7,156 nt of DNA from Deltaproteobacteria bacterium (lineage in GTDB: Bacteria; Desulfobacterota; Desulfobacteria; Desulfobacterales; C00003060), in contig JAFDGP010000130.1 in the NCBI GenBank assembly GCA_019309245.1, positions 1-7,156 of the forward strand, given 5' to 3'. Within the stretch, counting starts at the first letter, position 1. Each line of letters begins with the position of its first letter. A program made the position numbers and the translations under genes. Under the pieces are notes generated by a model. It ran no database searches. It saw nothing but the letters and a program-made list of their open reading frames with translations, and was not told the DNA's origin. Shown here piece after piece: positions 1 through 6,980 of the stretch.

Positions 1-1387
1 CCTGATCGATGCCTTAAACGGCCTGATTGCCGAGGCGGAGACGATGAAACAGGCTGCGGCTGAAGGCGAACTCGACACCCGGGCCGATGTGTCCCGGTAT
101 AACGGCGCGTGGGCTGCCATCGTGCAGGGGCTCAACGACACGGCCGAGGGTATGGTCGTGCCCATGAGAGATGTCGGAGGCACGCTGGATAAGTTTGCTG
201 CCGGGGAAGTCATCGCGCGGGTCGAGAACGACTATAAGGGCGACTATCATCTGTTGAAAAAAGCCGCCAACAGGCTTGGCGAGCAATTAACCAGCCTCAT
301 CGAGACAGATGGCGGAGCTGTTCTCAAGGCGGCCGCCAGCAAGGACCTGACCGTAACTCTTGATCGTGAATACACGGGCGCGTTCGAAAAGATGAAAGAA
401 AATATCAATTTGTTAATAGTCACATTGGCCGATGCATTAGAACAAGTAGCTGAAGCAAGCGGCCAAGTGGCCTCGGCCTCAGGCCAGGTGGCCTCAGCGA
501 GCCAGTCTTTGGCGGAAGGGGCTTCCGAGCAGGCAGCTTCTTTAGAGGAGACTTCCTCATCGCTGGAAGAAATGTCTTCAATGGTAAAACAAAATGCGGA
601 CAACGCGGCTCAGGCAAACAATCTGATGCAGGAAGCCAACCAAGCGGTTGAACAGGCCAGAGACTCCATGGGAGAGGTCACCAGCTCTATGCAAGACATC
701 AACAAGGCGAGTGAAGAAACCCAAAAGATCATCAAGACTATTGATGAAATTGCCTTTCAAACCAATCTGTTGGCTCTAAATGCTGCTGTCGAAGCGGCCC
801 GGGCCGGTGAGGCTGGCGCCGGGTTTGCCGTGGTAGCCGATGAGGTCAGGAACCTGGCCATGCGGGCAGCCGACGCGGCCAAGAACACGGCAAACCTTAT
901 TGAAGACACCGTCAAAAAGGTGTCTGCAGGAACAGAACTGGTGACCAAGACAAATGAGGCTTTTGGCGAGGTGGCCGATGCGGCGGCCAAGGTGGGGGGA
1001 CTGGTCAACGAGATTTCGGCTGCTTCCAATGAGCAAGCCCAGGGCATTGAGCAGGTGAACAAGGCCATGGGAGAAATGGACAAGGTCACCCAGCAAAACG
1101 CCGCCAATGCCGAGGAGAGCGCGTCAGCCGCCGAGGAGATGAGCGCCCAGGCTCAGGAACTTCAGAGCCTGCTGGCCACCTTTACACTGAATCAACAAAA
1201 AGCGCAGGCTCACTTGACGGCGCCCATGGGGGCTGTGCACCAGGGAGCAGCCGCAACGCCGAATCCGGTGTCTCGCCTTGTGCCGGTAAAGTCCTCCCGA
1301 AAAACGCAGACAAAGGCAGGGACACAGCCTGAAACCGTCATTCCTATGGATGACGAGGTAATAGGCGGAAATTTCAAGGATTTTTAG
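1..1387 (+). CDS. Methyl-accepting chemotaxis protein, 3' part (5' end outside window)
   Basis: Chemoreceptor that controls a CheA/CheW kinase array at the inner membrane. The frame is open from nt 2, and the Met codon at nt 44 lies inside a HAMP-like segment, so the true start and any sensory and membrane segments are upstream of the window. The visible part has about three HAMP-like modules (around nt 2-150, 170-300 and 330-430, with EGELDTRADVSRY, AGEVIARVENDY and SKDLTVTLDREY). A long coiled coil of heptads rich in Ala, Ser, Glu and Gln follows. The conserved signalling hairpin tip is at nt 746-859 (EIAFQTNLLALNAAVEAARA, then GFAVVADEVRNLA). After the returning helix comes a flexible linker, then the C-terminal residues NFKDF. 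These fit the x-aromatic-x-x-aromatic pentapeptide that tethers CheR or CheB in other receptors. A CheR-like gene follows and cheD lies further down, which agrees. The ligand cannot be inferred. Confidence 0.96.
   Translation, partial: LIDALNGLIAEAETMKQAAAEGELDTRADVSRYNGAWAAIVQGLNDTAEGMVVPMRDVGGTLDKFAAGEVIARVENDYKGDYHLLKKAANRLGEQLTSLIETDGGAVLKAAASKDLTVTLDREYTGAFEKMKENINLLIVTLADALEQVAEASGQVASASGQVASASQSLAEGASEQAASLEETSSSLEEMSSMVKQNADNAAQANNLMQEANQAVEQARDSMGEVTSSMQDINKASEETQKIIKTIDEIAFQTNLLALNAAVEAARAGEAGAGFAVVADEVRNLAMRAADAAKNTANLIEDTVKKVSAGTELVTKTNEAFGEVADAAAKVGGLVNEISAASNEQAQGIEQVNKAMGEMDKVTQQNAANAEESASAAEEMSAQAQELQSLLATFTLNQQKAQAHLTAPMGAVHQGAAATPNPVSRLVPVKSSRKTQTKAGTQPETVIPMDDEVIGGNFKDF
458..499 (+). 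repeat. Tandem 21-bp in-frame repeat (SGQVASA twice) in the MCP coiled coil
   Basis: Two adjacent 21-nt units, nt 458-478 and 479-499, both encode Ser-Gly-Gln-Val-Ala-Ser-Ala. They match at 15 of 21 bases, with most differences at third positions or in the Ser codon (AGC against TCA). One unit is exactly one heptad of the coiled coil. MCP cytoplasmic domains are known to gain and lose heptads. The divergence shows either an old duplication or convergence of the repetitive sequence. Confidence 0.6.
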
Positions 1388-1533
1388 CATAAAGTTCCGG
1401 CAAGGGCAAGATATTATGAAACACGGCTTTTACGCACCAAAAGATTGTTTTTCCGTTAACGATCCGCTCCTACTGCAGCCGTAGACCGGCGGCAGAGGGA
1501 AGGGACCCTATTTTTCGGGTTGAGCGCTGCCCC

Positions 1534-2139
1534 GTGGCTTTGACTTTTTTTTTCAGAGATCTTCTGATCCTTCATGCGATCCGGGATCATGTAATCCCAG
1601 AGATCCGAAGGTATAAATACATCAATGTATGGGATGCAGGGTGCGCCATGGGACCGGAACCCTATTCTCTGGCAATTATCTTTAAGGAGGCGCTTAATAG
1701 TTACGAGTTTAAGAGATTGCGAATATTTGCAACCGATCTTGATGAAGAAAGTCGTGGCTTCGGCAAGATCTTAAGAGCCGGAGTTTACCCGGAAAAAACA
1801 GTCAAAAGGATCCCTGAAGAGATTTTTCACAAATACTTCACCTCCAGTGTCAAGCCCGGGCATTACAAGATCTGTGATGAGATCATACACTGCGTGTCGT
1901 TTCAACGTCATGATTTGCGCTCTTTGCAACCGGTTCGCGACGGCTTCGGGCTCATCGTATGCAAGAATGTTTTGCTTCACATGCAAGAGACCCAGCGTGA
2001 GGATATCATAAAAATGTTCCACAGGTGCCTAGTGCCCGGAGGCTTTTTTGCGACCGAGCAGATACAAAGAATGCCGGCAGAACTATCCGGTCTGTTTAAA
2101 CAGGTAAGACCGAACATCCGGTTGTTTCGAAGGGTGTAA
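1534..2139 (+). CDS. CheR-type SAM-dependent methyltransferase lacking the usual N-terminal domain
   Basis: Probably transfers methyl groups from S-adenosylmethionine to receptor glutamates. Visible CheR landmarks are TFFFRD at residues 4-9 (the FFR motif), WDAGCAMGPEPYSLAI as the SAM-binding loop, ATDLDEES, an AGVYPEKTVKRIPEEIF segment where CheR carries its beta-subdomain, and CKNVLLHM matching the usual CRNVLIYF. At 201 residues it is shorter than typical CheR (about 270-290) because the N-terminal helical domain is absent. From memory, similar short CheR-like proteins beginning MAxTFFFRD occur in deltaproteobacteria, so the GTG start at 1534 is plausible. There is no clear Shine-Dalgarno: the purine-rich AGAGGGAAGGGA near 1494-1505 is too far upstream. 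The frame stays open back to nt 1420 without a usable start. SAM-loop Glu is replaced by Pro (GPEPYS) and the Tyr of NVLIYF by His, so activity is not assured. It follows the MCP gene by 146 nt. Confidence 0.85.
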   Translation: MALTFFFRDLLILHAIRDHVIPEIRRYKYINVWDAGCAMGPEPYSLAIIFKEALNSYEFKRLRIFATDLDEESRGFGKILRAGVYPEKTVKRIPEEIFHKYFTSSVKPGHYKICDEIIHCVSFQRHDLRSLQPVRDGFGLIVCKNVLLHMQETQREDIIKMFHRCLVPGGFFATEQIQRMPAELSGLFKQVRPNIRLFRRV

Positions 2140-2162
2140 TTTTAACAAAGAGGTCGGTGGAA

Positions 2163-2167
2163 AAGGA
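2163..2167 (+). promoter_or_regulatory. Ribosome-binding site deciding the receiver start
   Basis: AAGGA with a 7-nt spacer to the ATG at 2175. It favours this start over the GTG at 2157. Confidence 0.6.
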
Positions 2168-2174
2168 TTGCTCC

Positions 2175-2552
2175 ATGGGAAAAGTTTTGATCATAGACGA
2201 TGACGTTCAAATACTCAGGGCGCTTCGAGCCTTGTTGGAGCGCGAGGGATATGAGGTCTTGGTGACGATCGACGGCACGACAGGCAGCAGGCTCTGCAAA
2301 GAGGAGGCGGTCGATGTTGTTATCACGGATATCTTAATGCCGGAAAAGGACGGGCTGGAACTCATCATAGAGCTTCGCCGCGACTGCCCGGGTGTGAAAA
2401 TTGTAGCCATGTCCGGGGGTGGAGGGGGTCTTGGGCAGGAAGACTTGCTGTATATGGCCCGAGGTCTGGGTGCAAGCGATGTCCTGTGTAAGCCTTTTTC
2501 TGTGGCCGAAGTGTTGAGGGCGGTTAGGAAAGCCTTTGAGAATCGGCCTTGA
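2175..2552 (+). CDS. Single-domain response regulator (receiver only)
   Basis: A stand-alone phospho-acceptor protein of 125 residues with no output domain. Landmarks in order: acidic pocket D8-D9-D10 (VLIIDDD), phospho-acceptor D52 (VVITDILMPEKDG), switch Ser S80 (IVAMSG) and conserved Lys K106 (LCKPF). The S80-GGGGG loop, followed by QEDLLYMARGLGA, resembles a receiver subgroup with a glycine-rich beta4-alpha4 loop. I prefer the ATG at 2175 over an in-frame GTG at 2157. AAGGA at 2163-2167 sits 7 nt before the ATG, the product then begins directly with strand beta1 (MGKVLIIDDD), and the GTG has a purine tract only 3 nt away. It lies 35 nt after the cheR-like gene, probably in one transcript. 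It may receive phosphate from the hybrid kinase downstream or from CheA. It is the only intact separate receiver in the window. Confidence 0.93.
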   Translation: MGKVLIIDDDVQILRALRALLEREGYEVLVTIDGTTGSRLCKEEAVDVVITDILMPEKDGLELIIELRRDCPGVKIVAMSGGGGGLGQEDLLYMARGLGASDVLCKPFSVAEVLRAVRKAFENRP

Positions 2553-2621
2553 TGACAAAGGAACAACGAATTGCGGTGCGAGCGGACGGGCACAGTGAAT
2601 GTTCTCATACAGCTGCGTGAG

Positions 2622-2974
2622 GTGACTTACGCAGACGAGAAGTCAGAGACTCTTCCTGCTGGTTGAGGATGATTTTCTTGATGCCTTGACCATTCAACGC
2701 GCTCTGAGGGACGTCAACGTAACGAACATAATGCACCGCGTGGGCAATGGTGAGGATGAATGGTATCGAGTTCTTGAAGATTGCAAAAGGTGACGACAAG
2801 TTGAGGCGAATCCCGGTCGTGATGTTAATAACATCCAAAGGAGAACAAGGCAGGACAGATAGTTTTAATCCGAGCGTTGCGGGCTACATCGTCAAGCCAA
2901 CCTTCTACAAACAAGTCGTTGAAATGGTCAGAGCGATAAATTCGTGCTCGACGGTGAGCGAATTGCCGGTCTAG
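2622..2974 (+). pseudogene. Broken Rcp1-like response regulator, phospho-acceptor segment deleted
   Basis: Remnants of one receiver lie in three frames. A plausible N-terminus starts at GTG 2622 (MTYADEKSET). From nt 2650 another frame reads LFLLVEDDFLDALTIQRALR and runs on to VGNGED near 2743-2757. From about nt 2747 a third frame reads MNGIEFLKIAKGDDKLRRIP, then VVMLITSKGEQ, YIVKPTFYKQ and TVSELPV, ending at TAG 2972-2974. In the Rcp1-like family roughly 30 residues separate the GEDAL region from the MPxxNGIE region. They include the phospho-acceptor Asp, and they are missing here. The gene therefore has one frameshift near 2650 and one frame-changing deletion near 2750. It cannot make a working receiver, although the last 75 codons remain open from a GTG at 2747. 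A gene caller may report that piece as a short protein. Confidence 0.88.
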
Positions 2975-3036
2975 ACGGCTGTAAAGGAGTTCTCGTCAGC
3001 TCTTGGCGAAGGTACGGTCGTTTTTTTGGCGCATCC

Positions 3037-3040
3037 GGAG
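3037..3040 (+). promoter_or_regulatory. Ribosome-binding site deciding the hybrid kinase start
   Basis: GGAG ends 6 nt before the ATG at 3047. The longer in-frame alternative, TTG at 3026, has only GAAGG (3008-3012) about 13 nt away and a run of seven T residues just before it. The ATG is preferred. Confidence 0.6.
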
Positions 3041-3046
3041 AAAACG

Positions 3047-5329
3047 ATGGAACGTTTAAGAAATACCTCCGTGAAGGTCCTTTTGGTGGAAGATGACGCC
3101 GTGGGCCGGATTGCCCTTGAGCAGTTGGCCAGAGATAAAGGTCTCGCGTGGGAGTGTACTCTGGCCGGTTCGTTGTCAGAGGCCAAGGAGCTTCTGGCGA
3201 AACATAGATTTGACTGTATCATTGCGGACTTCTCTCTCCACGACGGATTTGCTCTGACTATCCTGGATAGTGCGGGAACTGTTCCAGTTATTGCCACCAC
3301 CGCCAGTGGAGACGAACAAGCAGCCGTAACAGCGATGAAAACCGGCGCATTTGATTATTTGATAAAAGATCCACAGCGTAACTATCTCACCGTTTTGCCG
3401 TTGACTGTAGAAAATGCCATTAAGCACAGAGAGCAAGCAATGCATGTTCAAATGCTTTTACAGGCTATGATAAACATTTCTGATAGTGTCTATATTACGG
3501 ACGGGGAAGGCAGGATGGTTTTTGTCAACAAAGCCTTTTGCAAGACTTATGGGTATGATCAAAATGAAGTCCTTGGCAGGCATGTCAGCTTCATTTACCG
3601 TGAGGATTTCAAGGACGGCCCGTTTGAATCCGGCGAGGTAAAAGAAATTTGTCAGAAGCGAAAAGATGGAAGGCTTCTTCCGGTTGCTCTTAGCAGATCG
3701 GTCGTCGCGGATGAAAATGGAGATGCCTTTTGCGTATTTGTCGTCAGAGACCTGAGAGAAAAAAAACGGGTAGAGCTTGCACTTAAAAGAAGCGAGCGCC
3801 GATACAGGCGTATTACAGAGGCCGTAACCGATTATATCTTTACAGTGTATATTGAGAATGGTCGACCTATAAAGACCATTCACGGTCCCGGATGTATTGC
3901 CGTGACTGGATATGCGGCGGAGGAGTTTGCCCAAAATCCTTACTTATGGTTTGAGATGGTGCACGAGGCCGACCGTGTTGCTGTTCAGGAGCAGGCCGAA
4001 GAGATTCTTTCAACGCAGAACTCGACCTTTATTGAGCATCGCATTGTTCGAAAAGATGGAAGGGTTTGCTGGGTGAGGAATACGCTTGTACCTCAGTTTG
4101 ATCATCAGGGGCAACTTGTTTCATACGATGGCCTTGTCCGAGATATTTCTGAACAGAAGCGTCTTGAAGCACAGCTTCATCAGGCACAGAAGACCCAGGT
4201 CCTTGGCACACTTGCGGCCGGCGTAGCCCATGATTTCAACAACCTTCTCATGACGATTCAGGGAAATGTCTCTCTCATGCTATGCGAGATCGATTCAGGC
4301 CATCGTTTCAGCGAAAACCTTTTGGAAATCGAAAGGAGGATCAGAAGCGGAGCAAAGCTAACGAGGCAACTTCTCCGATACGCAAGAAATGACACATGTG
4401 AAGTCAAACCCACCGATCTAAATCAATTGGTGGAGGAAGTCTCCCAGACCTTCGGGAGGGCCAGAAAGGACATTACAATCTGTAAAGAACTGACGAAGGA
4501 CCTGTTCGCGGTAGAGGCGGACGAGGCACAGATTGAGCAGGCGCTGAATCTTTTTATGAACGCTTCAGATGCGATGCCTGGCGGCGGGCGCCTGTGTCTG
4601 AGGACGACCAACGTGACACATCACGATGTGGTAAACAGACCATATGATCCAAAGCCGGGCAATTATGTGCTACTGGAGATAGCGGACTCGGGAACAGGGA
4701 TAGATAAAGATACGTTGGAGCGCATCTTTGAGCCGTTCTTTACGACCAAAGAAATGGGCAGGGGGACAGGGCTCGGCCTCGCAGTGGTTTACGGCATTGT
4801 AAAAGGCCATGGAGGATATATTGACGTCACTTCTGAGAAAGGCTTCGGCACCACGTTCAGCATTTATCTGCCCGCGACTCAAAAAAAAGCGCTGGAGAGC
4901 TCTGCCGCAGTCTGTCCGATCGTTCGGGGAGATGGGACTGTACTTTTGGTCGACGACGACGCAGCCTTGCTGGATGTAGGTGTCAGCCTACTGAAAAAGT
5001 TGGGTTATCGGGTCCTTAAGGCGCGAAGTGGGGCTCAAGCCTTGAAAGTCTATAAGGCAAACAGACATGAGGTAAATCTTGTTATCTTAGACGTGGTTAT
5101 GCCTGGCATGGACGGTTATACAACCTGCCGGAAAATTCGGGAAATTGATAGAAACTCAAAAGTCCTCTTTTTAAGTGGGAAATATAAAGATGATCAGGTT
5201 GATAAGGTTTTAGAAGGTGGAAATGGCACGGGATATACTCAAAAGCCTTTCAGTCTTGCGGAGCTTTCAAGAGCTATAAAAGCCATTCTGGGAAATACGG
5301 ATGACTCAAAGGCGGCACAAAAACCGTAA
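3047..5329 (+). CDS. Hybrid sensor histidine kinase, REC-PAS-PAS-HisKA-HATPase-REC
   Basis: A 760-residue phosphorelay kinase. Domains from the ATG at 3047: receiver 1 at about 9-125 (D16-D17, phospho-acceptor D61 in IIADFSL, K107 in YLIKD); PAS 1 at about 133-245 (DSVYITDGEGRMVFVNKAF, then LPVALSRSVV and VVRDLREKK); PAS 2 at about 255-375 (RRITEAVTDYIF, closing with DGLVRDISEQKRLE); HisKA with H395 in AAGVAHDFNNLL; HATPase with N box N505, G1 box DSGTG at 547-551, FEPFFTTKE and G2 box GRGTGLGL at 571-578; receiver 2 at about 632-750 (D636-D638, D682 in VILDVVMPGMDG, K733). All catalytic residues are present. I see no membrane segment or signal peptide, so it is probably cytoplasmic and takes input through receiver 1 and the PAS domains. 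It stands between two dead receiver genes, so its original partners may be lost. The ligand is unknown. Confidence 0.95.
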   Translation: MERLRNTSVKVLLVEDDAVGRIALEQLARDKGLAWECTLAGSLSEAKELLAKHRFDCIIADFSLHDGFALTILDSAGTVPVIATTASGDEQAAVTAMKTGAFDYLIKDPQRNYLTVLPLTVENAIKHREQAMHVQMLLQAMINISDSVYITDGEGRMVFVNKAFCKTYGYDQNEVLGRHVSFIYREDFKDGPFESGEVKEICQKRKDGRLLPVALSRSVVADENGDAFCVFVVRDLREKKRVELALKRSERRYRRITEAVTDYIFTVYIENGRPIKTIHGPGCIAVTGYAAEEFAQNPYLWFEMVHEADRVAVQEQAEEILSTQNSTFIEHRIVRKDGRVCWVRNTLVPQFDHQGQLVSYDGLVRDISEQKRLEAQLHQAQKTQVLGTLAAGVAHDFNNLLMTIQGNVSLMLCEIDSGHRFSENLLEIERRIRSGAKLTRQLLRYARNDTCEVKPTDLNQLVEEVSQTFGRARKDITICKELTKDLFAVEADEAQIEQALNLFMNASDAMPGGGRLCLRTTNVTHHDVVNRPYDPKPGNYVLLEIADSGTGIDKDTLERIFEPFFTTKEMGRGTGLGLAVVYGIVKGHGGYIDVTSEKGFGTTFSIYLPATQKKALESSAAVCPIVRGDGTVLLVDDDAALLDVGVSLLKKLGYRVLKARSGAQALKVYKANRHEVNLVILDVVMPGMDGYTTCRKIREIDRNSKVLFLSGKYKDDQVDKVLEGGNGTGYTQKPFSLAELSRAIKAILGNTDDSKAAQKP

Positions 5330-5391
5330 AAATGCCCCCAAACGTGATTATCTTTTAAAGTTTTTGCCGCAAAAGACGCGTATTGTTCTCA

Positions 5392-5667
5392 ATGCGTGTT
5401 GCCATAATTTGAATTGTTGATGACGAAAAACTAATACGGAAAATTTTTCAAACCGCTCTTCGCAATGCGGGATCTCGGGTTCAATGTGCAGGGAGTGCTG
5501 AGAAGGTCCAGGATATGCTGAAAGACAACTACACCGAGGTGATGTTTCTGGACCTGAAGCTGCCCCGGTAGAATAGTTTAGAGCTTTGCCGGGGGGGTCG
5601 AAAGGCCGGCCCGATGGCCATTATCTACGCAGTGAAGCGTTACACATCGTTTTTTGAACTGACAGAC
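5392..5667 (+). pseudogene. Third response regulator receiver, two nonsense codons and 3' truncation
   Basis: Reading the frame of the ATG at 5392 gives MRVAII-stop-IVDDEKLIRKIFQTALRN. It continues to EVMFLDLKLPR-stop-NSLELCRGGRKAGP and MAIIYAVKRYTSFFELTD. The stops are TGA at 5410-5412, inside strand beta1, and TAG at 5569-5571, where receivers have the Met of PGMNG. Acidic pocket residues and the acceptor Asp (FLDLKLP) are still visible. The YAVTGY motif expected from relatives is YAVKRY here, and PGMNG has become PR-stop-NS, so several missense changes accompany the stops. No ribosome-binding site precedes the ATG. Similarity stops after FFELT near nt 5665, where the frame runs straight into IstA sequence. 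Roughly the last 30-40 residues of the receiver are missing. Confidence 0.85.
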
Positions 5668-6207
5668 AAACAAAAGTACGTGAAGCGATTTTTAAGAGGC
5701 AAAGCCTTTGAGTCCCTTGAGCGTCTGTACCAGTCGTTTGCCAACTGGATCGCCAAGGTGGCTGTCAACAGGATCCATGGCACAACCAGCCGCAAGCCTG
5801 TTGAGATGATTGCCGAAGAACAGGGCCTGCTGATTTCACACAAAGGCAAGGGTCGGTACCACATCCAACACCGGGCTGTACGGCATGTGGCCCGGGACTG
5901 CATGGTTACCTTTGAGACGGACCGCTACTCGGGTCCCAGAAGGTTCGCCGGCAAGCCCGTGGAGGTCCAAACAAACCATGAACATATGCTGATCCATTAT
6001 CAGGATCCACTCGTTGTGAGCCATCCTCGCTGCCAGGGCGAATACCAAAATCAGATTAAAAAGGAACACTATTTCGGCATCTTTTATGGGAAAGACATTC
6101 CCTCGGTGGCCATGCTCCATTTTGATCACGGCTCCTTGATCCAACAAGACCCCCAGGTGCGGGATCTGGCCTTCTACCAGGAGCTTATGGAAGGAGGTGC
6201 CCATTGA
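5668..6207 (+). pseudogene. istA: IS21-family transposase IstA, C-terminal remnant
   Basis: Only the region after the catalytic core survives. It begins at about KYVKRFLRGKAFESLERL, which matches IstA's YVKRNFLRGK segment minus one Asn. IHGTTSRKPVEMIAEE, the VTFETDRYSGPRRFAGKPV strand region, HPRCQGEYQNQIKKEHYFG and the terminal LAFYQELMEGGAH follow. Full IstA is roughly 400-500 residues; about 180 remain and none of the DDE residues are included. A gene caller will probably place the start at ATG 5614. That codon belongs to the receiver pseudogene, so the first 18 or so residues of the resulting 197-residue protein are not IstA. The 3' end overlaps istB by 3 nt at a TTGA, as expected for coupled istA-istB. 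Confidence 0.88.
6191..6198 (+). promoter_or_regulatory. Strong ribosome-binding site for istB
   Basis: AAGGAGGT with a 5-nt spacer to the TTG at 6204, inside the last istA codons. It supports a TTG start and translational coupling at the TTGA overlap. Confidence 0.75.
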
Positions 6208-6947
6208 GTGACACCCAACATGCCAGAATACAAGACAATTTCAAGATACATAAACCCTACAAAACTTGCGAATTCCTAGATGCCTGGCTGAAAGAAGCCT
6301 CCAAAGACAATCTTGCTTATTGTGACTTTCTTGACAACCTGCTTTGTGAGGAAGTGGCCGCCAAAAAGAAAAAAAACATCGTTATGTGCACTTCCATGGC
6401 TATGTTTCCTTTTGTTAAGACTCTGGCAAGCTTCCATTTTTCCTTTCAACCCTCCATAGATAAAAGGAGAATCAAAGAATTAGCCACATGCCGTTTCGTA
6501 GCCAACGACGACAACGTGATCTTTCTGGGCCCTCCTAGTGTGGGAAAAACCAATCTGGCCGTGTCCCGGGACATCAAGGCCGTCACCGAAGGCTACCCCA
6601 TCTCCTTTACCCGAGCCATGCCGCTGGTGGCTGCTCTATCAAAGGCCTATGCAGAAAACCGAATCGAAGAACACTTGAAGTTCTGCTGTGAACCCAAGCT
6701 GTTGATCGTTGATGAGATCGGCTATATCCCCATCGATTGCCACGGGGCGCATCTGTTCTTCCAACTCGTGTCCAGACGTTACGAAAAAGGGGCTCTGATC
6801 CTGACTTCCAACCGAAGCTTCAGCCAGTGGATTGAGATCTTTGGAGACCTGGTCATCGCTACAGCCATCCTTGATCGGGTCCCGCAACATTTCACCGTTA
6901 TCAATATAAAACGAAACTCTTATCGGCTCAAAGAAAAGGCAAAGTAG
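6204..6947 (+). CDS. istB: IS21-family transposition helper ATPase IstB
   Basis: AAA+ ATPase related to DnaC that assists IstA in target selection and strand transfer. The 247-residue length is normal for the family. Visible are FVKTLASFHFSFQPSIDKRR (the usual lead-in to the ATPase fold), Walker A GPPSVGKT at 109-116 (K115), Walker B LLIVDEIG with D170 and E171, the sensor-like LTSNRSFSQW, and the arginine-finger region ILDR with R225, closing with NSYRLKEK. Compared with typical copies from memory (GPPGVGKTHLA, LDRLLHH), it has Ser for Gly and Asn for His around Walker A, and VPQH for LLHH. These substitutions could be early drift after istA was lost. The TTG start overlaps the istA stop and has an excellent Shine-Dalgarno. 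With no transposase, its product has no obvious job here. Confidence 0.93.
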   Translation: MSDTQHARIQDNFKIHKPYKTCEFLDAWLKEASKDNLAYCDFLDNLLCEEVAAKKKKNIVMCTSMAMFPFVKTLASFHFSFQPSIDKRRIKELATCRFVANDDNVIFLGPPSVGKTNLAVSRDIKAVTEGYPISFTRAMPLVAALSKAYAENRIEEHLKFCCEPKLLIVDEIGYIPIDCHGAHLFFQLVSRRYEKGALILTSNRSFSQWIEIFGDLVIATAILDRVPQHFTVINIKRNSYRLKEKAK

Positions 6948-6980
6948 GATTACTCAAACACTCAGAAACCTATCAATAAA

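Noticed and set aside
247..1390. Long reverse-strand open frames opposite the MCP gene
   Set aside because: Their translations have no family features and mirror the codon bias of the MCP gene, whose protein is clearly real. They are antisense shadows.
1416..1484. Small ORF MKHGFYAPKDCFSVNDPLLL in the MCP-cheR gap
   Set aside because: It has only 22 codons, no convincing ribosome-binding site and no recognisable similarity. Chance is likely.
1496..1515. AGGG / CCCT hairpin followed by T residues as a terminator after the MCP gene
   Set aside because: The stem is only 4 bp and the T run is 5 nt. It is too weak to call, and no better hairpin is seen in 1388-1533.
2408..2430. G-rich tract as a regulatory G-quadruplex
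   Set aside because: Only three runs of three or more G are present, and the sequence encodes the glycine-rich beta4-alpha4 loop seen in this receiver subgroup.
2552..2620. 22-codon ORF overlapping the receiver stop (TGATG) and ending just before GTG 2622
   Set aside because: The coupled start is suggestive, but the product (MTKEQRIAVRADGHSECSHT and on) is unrecognisable and it lies in a decaying stretch.
2975..3046. Open frame joining the broken receiver's 3' end to the hybrid kinase past a single TAG
   Set aside because: The frame is open from 2975 through the kinase start, but SELPV-stop is close to the normal end of Rcp1-like receivers, and the kinase has its own RBS and ATG. Read-through is not needed.
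5410..5571. In-frame TGA and TAG in the third receiver as possible selenocysteine or pyrrolysine recoding
   Set aside because: The TGA replaces a buried hydrophobic residue of strand beta1 and the TAG replaces the Met of PGMNG. Neither is a known recoding position, neighbouring conserved residues are also lost, and the gene is truncated. Decay explains it better.
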